Of a stretch of 64,000 bases of DNA, positions 48,455 through 61,060 are shown piece after piece; within the stretch, counting starts at the first letter, position 1, and each line of letters starts with the position of its first letter. The notes beneath the pieces are model-generated. The model worked only from the letters and a program-made list of their open reading frames with translations. It was not told the DNA's origin and did not search any database. The translations under genes and the position numbers were made by a program. Source of the stretch: Dugong dugon (Eukaryota > Chordata > Mammalia > Sirenia > Dugongidae); assembly GCA_030035585.1 (NCBI GenBank), contig CM057467.1:69924941-69988940 (forward strand), in the 5' to 3' direction.

Positions 48455-49029
48455 TAGCCCAGATGAGGCTGTTAGCTTAAAAATCAAACTTCTTATACTA
48501 TGAAAATTGCCAAACATAAGCAAAAGTATCCATCACGTATATTTGTTAAAAATATCTTCTTTCTAATATTTGCAGCATCTGTAGTGATATTTCTTTTTGC
48601 CTCACCAGCTGTGTCAATCATTAAGTTATTGTAGCTCAGCTCCAAATCTACCTTTCTATACTGTGTTTGTGATGCAGGAGCTGAGATTCTACAAACCGCA
48701 TTTCTGCACTGCCAGCTGGCTCCCTGATAGCATTAGAGGGAGACTGCAAAGCTGGACAAGAAGGAAAGGACTTGCTCCTTCTTGTTTTATTTTCCTGAGG
48801 GGCTGCTGGCTTTGATTGTTGTGAATGGCATCTCAACAATGCTTTGTCACTGTGGCAGCAGCCATTTGTTCCTGTAGCAACAGTGCCCTGAAGAGCCTGG
48901 ATCCCAGCCCCATGGAGCCTCTCCTCTGAGCTCAGAGACAGCAGCACCAGCTAAGCAGTGCCTCTTCCTCAGGCCCGAGTTTCAGCTTGGCAGGGCCCCA
49001 AATTCGAGGTAGATCTGTCTCCCTGACTA

Positions 49030-49478
49030 AATCTGTGACTTCAACCAATAGAGAGTATGGGGAAAGTGATACCATATGAATTCTGAGACTAGGTCACAAA
49101 AGACCCTGCCGCTTCTGCCTGGTTCTCTTAAGATGCTCCTCCTGGGGAAGCCAGCTTCCTGGTAGGAAGGCTGATCACACTGAGGCTGAAGAGACCATGT
49201 GTAGGTGTTCCACTGACAGCCCTAGCTGAACTCTTAGTTGACAGCCAGCATCAACTGCCACTCCATGTGAGTGAGCCATCTTGGACGCCCATCCCAGTTG
49301 GAACCTTCAGACGACTGAAGTCCCAGCGGACATCTGACGGCAACCCCATGACAGACTCCAAGGGAGAACTGCCCAACTGAGCCCTTCCAAATTGGTGCCC
49401 CACAAAACTGTGAACAAAATAAAAGTTGTTTTAAGCTAGGAAGTTTGGGGTTGTTGTGCAACAGTAGTAACTAAAATA
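49030..49478 (+). mobile_element. MLT1-type MaLR LTR
   Basis: GACTAGGTCACAAAAGACCC, TGAGTGAGCCATCTTGGACG, and AATAAAAGTTGTTTTAAGCT near the 3' end. Confidence 0.8.
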
Positions 49479-50457
49479 TTCCTTTTTTTCCCCTACTTTT
49501 CTTCTGGAACTCCAATTTAACTATATGTTAGCCTCTCTCCTTTGTCTTCCATTTCTCTTAACCTTACTTCCACATTTTTTGTCTCTGCTGCACATAAGTA
49601 ATTTTTTTTCTGACTTTCCTTAGTTCAGAATTAGTTCACTAAATCTTTCTTCAATTGCATCTAATCTGTTATTAGTCCTGTACATTGAGTTTTAGATATT
49701 GGCGACTATAGTTTCATTCCTAGAGGCTATATTTCATTCTTTTTCAAATCTTTTTTGGGAAACAAAACAAAACTAACACCCTTCTCCATCATCACCAGAT
49801 TTTCTTGGAAGCTCAGCATGATACCATAACTGATGCCATTTCCTCATTTCCCTAGTCCTTGGGCATTAAATGTTGTCACTTCTGTGCAGAACTACTTCTC
49901 CCTCACTGCCATGGCTTGCTTGAGGCTCTTCACACCAGGAGGAGAGGAGAAGGTTAAAGGAAAAGGAAGAGGAAAGTAGAAGGTGATAAGGGGAATGGGA
50001 AAGTGGGAAACCCTGGCCTTTTAAAGTAGAATGTAATGAATGTAATTTTACCCCTTCTTGATATTTATTATAGAAATTCATTATTGTATTGTACTATAAT
50101 GCAGTAATGTTCTTGGAACTTCTTGGGCAGTGTTAAGGTGCTAAGTTCAGAATTCTTGAGTTTGCCTTTATAGTCATTCTGGGTTTTTCCTTCTCGTCAT
50201 TTGTCAATTGCCCCAAGCATTTTCTCCCATATACCTTCTCTTTTAAATTGGGTATTTCCAATGTGCTATGGGTATAGAATCCAATAATCAATGTAGTAAG
50301 AAGTTGCAAAAAGTAAAATAAATACACTTAGAACCAAAATTTAAAGAGTTCTTCCATGACTAGTAACCTCGAGCTCTTTACAGCATGAATTCTGCCCAGA
50401 AGCTCTTTTTATGTAATTCTCAGGTAGTTAAATTTTAGATAATACAGGTTATGTGGA

Positions 50458-52363
50458 TACCATGGATTGAATTATGTCCCCCCCCAAATTTTGCTCAACT
50501 TGATTAGGTCATGATTTCCAGTACTGTGTGGCTTGTCCTCCATTTTGTGACTGTAATTTTATGTTAAGGAGGATTAGGGTGGGACTGTAACACCCTTACT
50601 AAGGTCACATCCCTGATCCAATGTAAAGGGAGTTTCCTTAGGGTGTGGCCTGCACCACCTTTTATCCTACAAGAGATAAAAGGAAAGGGAAGCCAGCAAA
50701 AAGGGGGACCTCATACCACCAAGAAAGCAGTGCCAGAAGCAGAACGCGTCCTTTGGACCTCGGGTCCCTGAGCAGAGAAGCTCCTAGTCCAGGGGAACGT
50801 TAATGAGAAGGCCGACAGAGAGAGAAAGCCTTCCCCTGGAGCTGATGCCCTGAATTTGGACTTTTAGCCTCATTTACTGTGAAGAAATAAATTTCTCTTT
50901 GTTAAAGCCATCCACTTGTGGTATTTCTAGCAGCACTAGATGACTAAGACAAAATTTGGTACCAAGAGAGTGGGGTGTTGCTCTAACAGATACCTAAAAT
51001 GTGGAAGCGGTTTTGAAACTGTGAATGGATAGAGGAGTGTCAGTGACAGACCAGCAGCAGCAGAGAACCTGCGTGGCAGAACCAGGAGACCCGCGTGAGA
51101 TGGCGCTGGAGCTGACCCACTGAGCAAGAGAGAGCTGAGTGCCTGTGCGCAGAAGGCTTCCTGGCGGAGTACAGTGCCTCTGCACTTTATCGGTGGAGCT
51201 ACAGAGCTTTGGAACACTTGCCCCAGCAGGGCAGATGTGGGCCTGAGGCCTGAGGGCCAACAGGCCAAAGGAAGCAGAAGCTGAAGAGACAAAGAACACA
51301 AGAAGCCTAGCTGCCTCAATCTCAAAAGGTATGGCCGTGACTTCCGGGGTTTCTAAGGGTGGAGCCATGGCCTCTAGTGTTTCTAAGGGTGGAGTTGCCG
51401 CTCAGATGGACTGGGAGAATGGTGTGCCTAAAGCCGAGGGAGAAGAGTTGCTGTCCCAGTGGGCCTGGAAGACAGAGCTGAAGCCCAGGGCTGAGGGGCC
51501 GCCACTCAGAATCTGGAGAGTGTGGCCAATACCTAGAGTCTGGAGGACAGGGCTATTATATGAATGGTCTCAGAGAACAGGATTATTTTCAAGCCTTGCG
51601 GACTAATGTAACGTGTTCTGCTAACTTGCTTGGTGCCTGGTATTCCTTCTTTCCCTGCAATTTCTCCCATTTGTAATGGAAATGTCTAGCTTGTGCCCGT
51701 TCTGCCATTGTACCTTGGGAAGCACATAACTTATATTCTAGATTTCACAGGTGAACAGGAATTTTTGAATTTTGGACTTGGAGTCAAGATTTTTGCTATG
51801 ATATGATGGGGTGAATATGTTTTGCATGTTGCAAGGATGTGATTTTCGGGGGGACCAAAGGGTGGAATGTCATGGATTGAAATGTCCCCCAAAAATTTTG
51901 TGTCAACTTGGTTAGGCCATGATTCCCAGTACTGCATGGTTGTCCTCCATTTTGTGACTGTAATTTTATGTTAAAGTGGATTAGGGTGGGATTGTTACAC
52001 CCTTACTAAGGTCACATCCCTGATCCAACGTAAAGGAAGTTTCCTTAGGGTGTGGCCTGCACCACCTTTTATCTTACAAGAGATAAAAGGAAAGGGAAGC
52101 CAGCAAAATGGGGGACCGCATACCACCAAGAAAGCAGTGCCAGGAGCAGAGCACATCCTTTGGACCTGGGGTCCCTGTGTGGGGAAGCTCCTAGTCTGGG
52201 GGAACGCTGATGAGAAGGCCGACAGAGAGAGAAAGCCTCCCACTGGAGATGACGCCCTGAATTTGGACTTTCAGCCTACTTTACTGTAAAGAAATAAATT
52301 TCTCTTTGTTAAAGCCATCCACTTGTGCTATTTCTGTTATAGCAGTACTAGATAACTAAGACA
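50458..52363 (+). mobile_element. Complete two-LTR MaLR-type element, sense, nonautonomous
   Basis: 5' LTR 50458-50951 and 3' LTR 51868-52363 enclose a 916-base internal region. The LTRs begin TACCATGG / TGTCATGG and end GACTAAGACA / AACTAAGACA, with an AATAAA followed by TTTCTCTTTGTTAAAGCC. The primer site TGGTACCAAGAGAGTGGGG at about 50957 matches a leucine-tRNA-type site with a two-base bulge. A purine-rich tract (AAAGGGTGGAA) precedes the 3' LTR. Flanks GTGGA and CTGGA are a probable 5-bp target duplication. It lacks recognisable viral enzymes and so would have depended on a related autonomous element. It lies in the ACER3 intron, opposite to the gene. Confidence 0.88.
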
Positions 52364-53044
52364 CTGGATAAGTCGATCTCTAGGCAGGTGAGATGCAAAT
52401 GTTATTTTGGGAAGGTGTTCTAAAAATTTCACTTGAGTAAATTTTTCACACTTTCTGCCCCTTTCTACAAACATTTTATCTCTCTCAATTCTTGAGAAAG
52501 TTAATAAATACTTAACTGGTTATAAATTATTTGAAGAAAAATAAAGCATGGTAAGAGGAGAGAGAATGATATGGTGGTATTATTTGGATAAGGTGATCAG
52601 AGAGAGCTCTGATTTCACTTTTGCTGTAAATAGCCACCCTTCAACAAACTTTTCATTAGGGGAGCAGGGGAAGAGAAGTGGCAACTGACTTATTTCAGGG
52701 AAGGATAAAGATTAAGCTGGGGACTTCAGGTACTCATGCTTTCCCCGTCCCTTATGCAGGTGATCTGGCTGCACCCACTCTCCCCTCCTTTTCAAATCGT
52801 TCTCTAAAACAAAGATATCCTGATCTACAAGAAACTGGAAATGTTTATATCCTACTTGCACTAAAAAAGGAGATGAATGATCTGCTTAGAATGTACATCA
52901 TGTGTCAGAAGTCAATTAGTGCAATGGCTTCACTTTATGGATGAGAAAACTAACCTTCAGAGAAAGGAAGGAACTTACTTAAGGTCACACACTGGCAGAG
53001 GCCAAGTTGGAACAAAGTACCTAATTCTGTCTCTAACTTTTTTA

Positions 53045-55520
53045 ATTTGCTGTTAGTTGCCATTGAGTTGGCTATAACTCATGGTAACCCTATGTATAAC
53101 AGAATAAAACACTGCCCAGTCCTGCGCCATCCCCATGATTGTTGGTATGTTTGAGTCCATTGTTGTGGCTATTGTCTCATTTTTGTGCCTCATTTTTGTT
53201 GGCCCTCTACTTTATGTCCTTTTCTAGAAGTTGGTCTTTCCTGATGTGTGCAAAGTGAGTGAGTTGAAGTCTTGCCGTCCTTGCTTGTAAGGAACATTCT
53301 AGTTGTATTTCTTCTAAAACTGACTTGCTTGTTCTTTTGGCAGTCCACAGTATATTCAATATTCTTTGCCAACACCACAATTTGAACACATCAATTCTTT
53401 TGTCTTCCTTTTCATTGTCCAGTTTTCGCATGAACATGAGATGATTGAAAAGATCATGGCTTGGGTCAAGCTCCTCCTGGTCAAAGTGTCACCTCTGCTT
53501 TTTAAAATTTAAAAGAGGTCATTTGCAGTAGATTTGCCCAGTGCAATGCATCATTTGATTTCATGACTGCTGCTTCCATGGAAGTTAATTGTTGATCCAA
53601 GTAGAATGAAATTGTTGATAATTTCAATTTCTTCTCCATTTAACATGACGTTGTTTATCGGTCCAGTTGTAAGGACTTTAATTTTCTTCATGATCAGGTG
53701 TAATTCATACTGAAGGCTGTGGTCTTTGACTTTCATCAGTAAATGTTCAAGCCATCTTCATTTCTGGCAAACGAGGTTTTGTCATCTGCATATTACAGGC
53801 TGCTGACGAATCTTCCACTAATCTTCATGCCTTGTTCTTCACATAGCTCAGCTTCTTGGATTATGTGTTCAGCATACAGATTGAATAAGTACGGTTAATG
53901 GATACAAGCCGGCCACATGCCTTTTCCAACTTTGAATCACATAGTATCCCGTTGTTCTGTTTGAACGACTGTCTCTTGATCTGTGTACAGGTTCTGCATG
54001 AGCACAATTAACTGGTCTGGAATTCTCATTCTTCATGATGTCATCCATAATCTGTTATGATCCACATAGTTGAATGCCTTTATGTAGTCAATAAAACACA
54101 GGTAAACATCTTTCAGGTATTCTCTGCTTTTGGCCAAGATCTGGTCTGACATCAGCAATGATATCCCTTGTTCCACATCTTCTTCTGAAGCCTGCCTGAA
54201 TTTCTGGAAGGTCCTTGTCTATGTACGGCTACAGTTGTTTTGGAAATATCTTCAGCAAAATTTTATTAGCATATGATATTGTTAGATAATTTCTGCATTC
54301 CATTTGATCATCTTTCTTGGATAGGGGCATGAATATAAATCTCTTCCAGTTTTCTGGCCAGGTAGCTGTCTCCCAAATTTCTTGACACAGACGAGTAAGC
54401 ACTTCCAGCATTGTATCCATTTGCTGAAACATCTGAATTGGTATTCTGTCAATTCCTGGAGCCTTGTTTTTTTGCCAATGCCTTTAGTGCAGCTTGAACT
54501 TCTTCCTTCAGTACCAGTCGTTGTTAATCATATGCTACCTCCTGAAATGGCTGAACACTGACTAATTCCTTTTGGTGCAGTGACTCTGTATATTCCTTTC
54601 ATGTTCTTCATTTATTTATTATTTTTAAAATAATATTTTATTGTATTTTCAGTGAGGGTTTACACGGTAGTTTAGGTTCCCATTCAACAATTTCTACACA
54701 AATTGTTCAGTGATATTGGTTACATTCTTCACAATGCATGAACATTTTCATTATTTCCACTCTGGTTGTTACATTTCCATTAATCTAGTTTCCCTGTTCC
54801 CTAACATTCTCATCTTTGTGTTAAAGTAACTGTTGACTGTTTGGTCTCATATAGGTGATTTTTCAAAGGAGTATAGTACTTACAGGTGATATTCATTATT
54901 TTTTGAGCCACTTTGTTATTTAACTACAAGGTGACCTCAGAGGTTAGTTTCGATTCAAGGTTTGAAGAGTATCTCAGGGCAAGTCTTGGGGAGTCCTCCA
55001 GTCCTCAACTAGTCCAGTAGGCCTGTTTTTCTTTTTTATTTTGGAATTTGAGGTTCCATTCCACATTTTTCTGCCATTCTATCAGGGTCCATCTATTGTG
55101 GCCCTGATTAGAACAATTGGTAGAGGTAGCTGGGCACTATCAAGTTCTTCTGGTCTCAGGGTAGATGAGGCCACAGTTCATGTAGACTATTTGTCCTATA
55201 GACTAGTTTCTTCTTTGAGTCTTTGGTTTCCCTCTTTCTCTTTTGCTCTGTACAAGCAGAGACCAATAATTGTCCTTCCATCTTCTTTTGATGCTTCCTG
55301 TGCCATTCAATTTTTTACCCAAAGAATCCTTCAGTATTGCAACTTGAGGTTTGAATTTTCTCTTCAGTTCTTTTAGCATGAGAAATGCCGATCATGGTCT
55401 GCCCTTTTTGATTTCTAATCCAGGTCTTTGCACATTTTATCATAATATTTTATCTTGTCTTCCTGAGCTGCCCATTGAAATCTTCTGTTCAGCTCTTTTA
55501 CTTCATTATTTCTTACACTA
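53045..55520 (-). mobile_element. RTE LINE in the ACER3 intron, same direction as the gene
   Basis: The RTE 3' tail complement is at 53045 and the sequence runs back through reverse transcriptase to the linker at 55520. It is interrupted at about 54608-55280 by an L1-like 3' repeat. Many stops and frameshifts. It ends about 60 bases from the ACER3 exon at 55583. Confidence 0.88.
54608..55280 (-). mobile_element. Recurrent 0.65-kb L1-like 3' repeat, nested in RTE
   Basis: T-rich left end (TTTTATTGTATTTTCAGTGA) and related to 29524-30390 and 60705-61060. On minus it ends CAATAAAAT, so it is probably the 3' end of an afrotherian L1 lineage. Class is inferred. Confidence 0.5.
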
Positions 55521-55582
55521 TTCTATTTGAAGAGCAAAGCAAAACCCACCAATACTAAGCTAAAAAAGTCTCCACTTCCTAC

Positions 55583-55687
55583 CTGAAAAGGATGTGAAGA
55601 TAAGAGCCAAGACCAGTTAAAATATGCCACCATGCATGAAACTGGGTGGTAACACCTATGATGGGTGGCATCTTCTTTCTAAAGTTC
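55583..55687 (-). CDS. ACER3: ACER3 coding exon carrying the zinc-binding HxxxH (about residues 200-234)
   Basis: This 105-base exon completes the Arg codon split from the exon at 58377-58478 and encodes NFRKKMPPIIGVTTQ then FHAWWHILTGLGSYLHILF, ending with AG of a split Ser codon. The two histidines of FHAWWH fall at positions 217 and 221 when counted back from the C-terminus using the human length of 267 residues. These correspond to the catalytic zinc ligands described for ACER3. The acceptor is CACACAG and the donor is GTAGGA. An RTE LINE fragment begins about 60 bases into the downstream intron. Phase continuity with both neighbouring exons and the intact motif indicate a functional gene. 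Confidence 0.95.
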
Positions 55688-56206
55688 CTGTGTGGAGATG
55701 AAAAAACAAAACGCCATGTTAAATTTTTTACATATATAACAAGTAATGCTGACAGTTTTGGAGCATTTTGAAAAGCCTGTCATTTTTGAATATGGCAATT
55801 ATTTAATTTTCTTAAGCCTACTTAAGAAAATTACAGTCTGCTGTATTGTTTTCCAAAGTGTATCCTGCTAGTATTCTTAGCAGATGTTCCATGAAGGACT
55901 CTGTGATAAAATAAATTTGAGAAAAGGACATAGTTAATTGCCCTCTTTGAGATTTATAATGTATATTAACAGATTAAAGGCTTTGAAAAGTCATTCCATA
56001 AATAAAATAGTTTATCTTAATGTTTTCTAGGTAATGTACTAATATATAGAACTCTTTTCTCTAAATACATGCCTCTCTTATGCCCTATGTACAACCATCA
56101 CCTTAGTACAGCGCATAGAGTCTATAAAGTCCTTTTGTACCTATTATTTCACTTCATAGTCAGTGATTCTTTGAGGAGGCTATTATTAGCATTGCTTTAC
56201 AAATAA

Positions 56207-56313
56207 AAAACAAAACAAAACCCATTACCGTTGAGTTGATTCCATCTCATAGTGACCCTATAGGATAGAGTAGAACTGCCCCATAGGATTTCCAAGGAGC
56301 TCCGGGTGGATTC
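56207..56313 (-). mobile_element. 5'-truncated AfroSINE, antisense
   Basis: CCCATTACCGTTGAGTTGAT to CCAAGGAGCTCCGGGTGG. TTTACAAATAA / TTTACAGATAA flank it. Confidence 0.85.
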
Positions 56314-56649
56314 CTTTACAGATAAGAAACCTAAAATCCAGAGAGATTAACTGACTTGCCCAAGTCTCTTGCTAGTGGCACAGCTGAGTCTCAAACTCTA
56401 GAACTTTGGGTTAAGTGTAGAGCATATTAATATTCTCATTTATTAGAGGAGAAAAACCAGTGTGAAACACCCAATTATTTTTCTAGACATCCTCAGGATA
56501 TTTCCAGGACAATTATCTTCCCTAAGAGTCTACTCTTGTTTCTTAGGCCAGACTGATTACTGATTCTTACCCAGGGGATGATGATAACCAGTGCAAAAGC
56601 TCCCTTAGATCTTAGTTTTCTAAGTCAGCTCTATTACTCGTTTGTCTAC

Positions 56650-57800
56650 ATTTACTTAATGTTTTATTATGGAGAATTTCAAACATGCAAAAATAAAACC
56701 CAAAAACCCCAAATCCATAGCTGACGAGTCAATTCCAACTCATAGCGACCCTACAGGACTGAGCTGAACTGCCCCAAAGGGTTTCCAAGGAGCAGTTGGT
56801 GGAGCTGAACTGCTAACTTTTTTGGTTAGCAGGCGAGCTCTTAACCACTGTGCCACCAGGGCTCCTGTGCAAAAAGGGACAAAATAATAATGTACCCATT
56901 ACCCAGCTTCATTAATTATCAACTTATAGTCAATCCTGTGTCATCTACACCCTCATCCACTTTCCCCTCCCATATTATTTTGAAGCAAATTCCAGATATT
57001 TGACTGCATCTGTAAATATTTCAATATTAAAGCCTGCATCTAAATCAGAATATTTCTGTTCTTCAACGGTGTCAATAGCATACTTAGATACCATATTTTT
57101 AACAGGGCAACAGTTTACTTTTAAAAAATAGGACTACTAAAATATAAGAAGTACTTATGTCCCAGAATTATATAAGCTGTTAAGTAGTTACAGATATTTT
57201 TAAAAATTTCATTTTAAACATCTTATTATAGAAAAACTTCAAACATATACAAAAGTAGAGAAAAGGGTATAATAAAACTCAATGTACTGATCAATCATCT
57301 TCAAAAGTTATCATATCATGACCAATCTTGTTTTTTCCAAAGGCCACCCTCCCAAACTGGATTATTTTGAAGCAAATCCCAGGTAATGTATCATCTTATG
57401 TCTAAATATTTTAGTATGTATCTCTAAAAGATGAAAACCTCTTTAAAACGTAACCACAATACCATTTTCATACCTAAAAAGATGAACAATAATCCCTTAA
57501 TCTCATCAAGTATCTAGTCATTGACCAACGTTCCAATTGTCTCATAGATTTTTTCTTTTTTCTTTATAGCTGGTTTGAATCAAGATCCAAACAAAGGTCA
57601 ACACATTGCATTTGGTCAATATAGCTAAGACTTTTTTAATCTATACATTCCTCCTCCCTCTCTCCGCACCCTCTGCAATGTTATTTGTTGAAGAAACAAG
57701 GTCATTCATGCTGTAGATTTCCTGTAGTCTGAATTTTGCTGATTGTGTCTCTGTGGTATTGGTCAGTATGTTCCTCTATCCTCTGTATTTACACAATACT
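56650..57800 (-). mobile_element. Two tandem copies of an old LINE fragment
   Basis: Both 56650-57130 and 57190-57800 contain a GAATTTCAAACAT/ACTTCAAACATATA stretch, ATTATTTTGAAGCAAATnCC and a later TATTT-rich segment, so they are two copies of the same L1-like repeat. The first is split by a SINE at 56694-56866. Confidence 0.55.
56694..56866 (-). mobile_element. AfroSINE, antisense
   Basis: GACGAGTCAATTCCAACTCA to ACTGTGCCACCAGGGCTCCT, flanked by TGCAAAAA on both sides. Confidence 0.9.
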
Positions 57801-58376
57801 GCTAGGTCATAGGATTTTGAGTTGGAAGGATCATTAGATTAACCTATTTAATACATTCACTTTATAGAAATTGAGGCCTAGAAAGATTAAAATGCCTTAG
57901 TGGCAGACTAGTGTTCAGAGACCTAAGTCTAGGATTCAAACTCCTGTCAATACATAATTGCTGAAAAGATGGTAAAAGAAATGCTTATCTTTCTTAGCAA
58001 ATAACATTAAGCATATTAAAGTGCAAATTTATATATGTGTATTTCATTTGCTCAGTACAAAGATTTTTATTTATTCAATAAAGCAGATTAGTCAGGCTTC
58101 AAAGACCTAGTCAATATTTGATTAACTGTATAATTCTGTGATGAACTGAAAGAAAACAAAAACCCTATTAGATGTTAAGAAATATTCTCAGGTCCAAATT
58201 CTTAGGTAATTTAAACAGGAATTCCCTGAATTTAACTTTATTTGCTATACATATCTTTCACATTTCAACAATGGTAAAAATTAATTTCAAGGCACTAGTA
58301 CTTCTATATGCCTATGAAACTCTTGAATAACAGAATGCTTCTAAAATATTTCTCAAGGAATAAAACTGTATCTTAC

Positions 58377-58478
58377 CTCAGTGAATCACAAAAGATGTTA
58401 TCTATGTTCCATAATAAAAATCCCAATAAAAATATACTCAAGGATGTATAACCCAGTCCTCTAAGCCATGGATAAACC
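58377..58478 (-). CDS. ACER3: ACER3 internal coding exon (about residues 167-199)
   Basis: Alkaline ceramidase 3 is a seven-transmembrane zinc hydrolase of the ER and Golgi that cleaves unsaturated long-chain ceramides, dihydroceramides and phytoceramides to sphingoid base and fatty acid. This 102-base exon starts with the last base of a split Trp codon and encodes VYPWLRGLGYTSLSIFLLGF followed by LLWNIDNIFCDSL, then AG of a split Arg codon. The hydrophobic run is a transmembrane helix. It is flanked by a pyrimidine-rich acceptor ending CAG (right side) and a GTAAGA donor (left side). The match to human ACER3 is near complete, with conservative changes only. The exon encoding the preceding residues was not found before the right edge, so the gene is truncated by the window. 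Confidence 0.95.
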
Positions 58479-58914
58479 CTGTTGGGGAGAAAGGGAAAAT
58501 GAAAATGAAATTGTGTCAATTCATGTCATGAGCAGAGCTTGAAGTCACTGCTCTCACGAGAAGGAAAGGTTTTCATTAGTATTAAAAGCAAACCTATCTA
58601 TTCAATCCTCTAACATTTGCCTATAATATTTAGCTATTAAAAGGTACTGAGAGAGAATGGGCCACCAAGACTTTGCTACATGTGTCAGGAAGGTAATCTG
58701 AAAGTGTCCAATAATCTTTTCAGTCCCACAGAAAAGGCAGGGGCATGGTGGAATAGAATTACTGTTGATTGAGTCACCTTCTCTGCGTCAGGCAGAGTAG
58801 AAAAACAATTCATACATATATGCAATCTTTAAATAAACTCTGTGAGGTAGGTACATTCTTTTTATTTCACATATGCAGAAACTGAAGCTTGGTAAGTTAC
58901 CCAAAATAGTAACA

Positions 58915-60700
58915 GCAGCTTATATATTTTTACAACTTCAATGAAGTATAATTGACTTACATTAAATTGCACATATTTGAAGTACACAATTTGATGACTA
59001 CATCTCTACATATCCATAATACCACCACATCTATTACCCTTCAAAAGTTTCTGTGTCCCTTTGTAATCCATCCTTTATTCCTCCCACTCACCTACTCGTC
59101 CCCTGCAACCATTGGTCTGGTCTGCTTTCTGTTGCTGTAGCTTAGTTTGCATTTTTCAGAATGTTATATAAATATACTCTTTATTGTAGGCTTCTTTCAC
59201 TCAGCATAATTATTTTGAGATTCATCCATGTTGTTATACGCATTAATAGTTCATTTCTTTTATTGCTGAGTAATATTTCATTGTATGGGTGTACTACAAT
59301 TTATCTGTCCACCTGCTGGTACATATTTGTGTTGTTTCCAGTTTTTGACTACTACAAATAAAGCAGCTATGAAAATTCATACATAAGTCTTTGTACGGAC
59401 ATATACTTTTATTTCTCTTGGGTAATAGTTAGGAGAGAAATGGCTGGGTTATATGGCCAGTGAATGTTTAGCTTTTTAAGATATTGCCAAATTGTTTTCC
59501 TAGGTGATTATACCATTTTACATTCCTACCAGTAGTGTATGAGTGTTTCAATTGTTCCACATTCTCATCAACACTTAGTATGATCAGTCTTTTTCATTTT
59601 AGCTGTTCTAGAAGGTGTGTAGTGGTATCTCCTTTCTCTAATGACTAATGTTACTGAGCATTTTTCATGTGCTTATTTGCCATCCATATATCTTTGATGG
59701 TTTGTTCAATCTTTTGCCTATTTAAAAAAAAAAGTGTTGTTCGCCTTATTATTGAACTGTAAGTTATTAATATATTCTAGATGTAAGTCTTTTGTTGGAT
59801 ATGTATTTTCTCCAAGTCTGTGACTTGCCTTTCATTTTCTTAACTGTGTCTTTTCAAGAGCAAGTTTTTATTTTTGATGCTCAGTTTATCAATTTTTCTT
59901 TTATATCTTGTGCTTTTTTGTGCCTTATTTAATAAATCTTTGCCTAACCAAAGGTTGTGAAGATTTCCCTTATATTTTCTTCTAGAAGTTTTATAATTTT
60001 AAGCTTTTACATTTAGGGATATAATCTACTTCTGGCAAATTTTTGGAATGGGGTGAGGTAAAGGTTGAAGTTCCTTTTTCTCCCCGTAAGAATATCCAGT
60101 TGTTCTAGCACAATTTGTTGACAAGACTGCTCTTTCCCCATTGAATTACTTTGGCATGCTTGTTAAAGGTCAAGTAAGTATGTACATATGGGCCTAGTTT
60201 TGGATGTTCTACTCTGTTCTATTGATCTAATTTCATTCTTACCAACAGTACCACGTGGCCTTGATTACTGCAGCATAGAGTAAATCAATTAGTGTTAAGT
60301 CCTCCAACTTTACTTTTTCAAAATTGTTTTGGCCAGTCTAGATCCTTTGCATTACCATGTAAAGTTCAGAATCTGTTTCTCAATTTTTACCAAAAAGCCT
60401 GCTGAAATTTTGACTGGGATCGCATTGACTCTATAGATCAATTTAGGAGAATTCACATCTTAATAATGAGTTTTCCAATCCATGAAAATGGTATATCTCT
60501 CCATTAATTTAGATCTTCTTTCATTTCTCTCAGTAATGTTTTGTAGTCTTTAATGTGCAAGTCTTGTACATATTGCTAAATTTAATCCCTAAGCATGATT
60601 TTTTAAATGCCATTGTAAATGATATTTTAAAAATTTCCATCTTACAATTCTTTGCTCCTAGTATATAAAAATACAATTTTCTTTAACATCGAAAACAAAT
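58915..60700 (-). mobile_element. L1, antisense, 3' part
   Basis: L1 3' UTR and ORF2 end in antisense (TTGCTGAGTAATATTTCATT, TCCAGTTGTTCTAGCACAAT, GATTACTGCAGCATAGAGTA). Same strand as ACER3 and within its intron. Confidence 0.82.
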
Positions 60701-60704
60701 TTTT

Positions 60705-61060
60705 AATTGTACTTTAGATGAAGGTTTACAAAGCAAACTAGTTTCTCATTAAATAATTAATACACATACTGTTTTATGACATTGGTTGCCAACCCCATGA
60801 CATGTCAACTTTCCTCTTCTCAACCCTGGGTTCCCCATTACCAGCTTTCCTGTCCCCTCCTGCCTTCTCATCCTTGCCCCTGGGCTGGTGTGCCCCTTTA
60901 GTCTTGTTTTGTTTTATGGGCCTGTCTAATCTTTGGCTGAAGGGTGAACCTCAGGAGTGACTTCATTACTGAGCTATAAGGGCGTCTGGGGGTCATATTC
61001 TCAGGGTTTCTCCAGTCTCTGTCAGACCAGTTAAGTCTGTTTTTTTTTTTTTTTTTTAAT
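60705..61060 (-). mobile_element. Recurrent L1-like 3' repeat nested in older L1
   Basis: Starts TTTTTAATTGTACTTTAGAT and ends before a long T-run at 61041-61059. Older L1 sequence is found on both sides. Confidence 0.5.

Larger units (their letters stand above)
46911..50457 (-). other. ACER3 intron, part between short exon and MaLR element
   Basis: Intronic. Includes a MIR, a SINE, an unnamed mammalian repeat at about 48600-49020 (TGATGCAGGAGCTGAGATTC) and an MLT1 LTR. No exon recognised. Confidence 0.6.
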
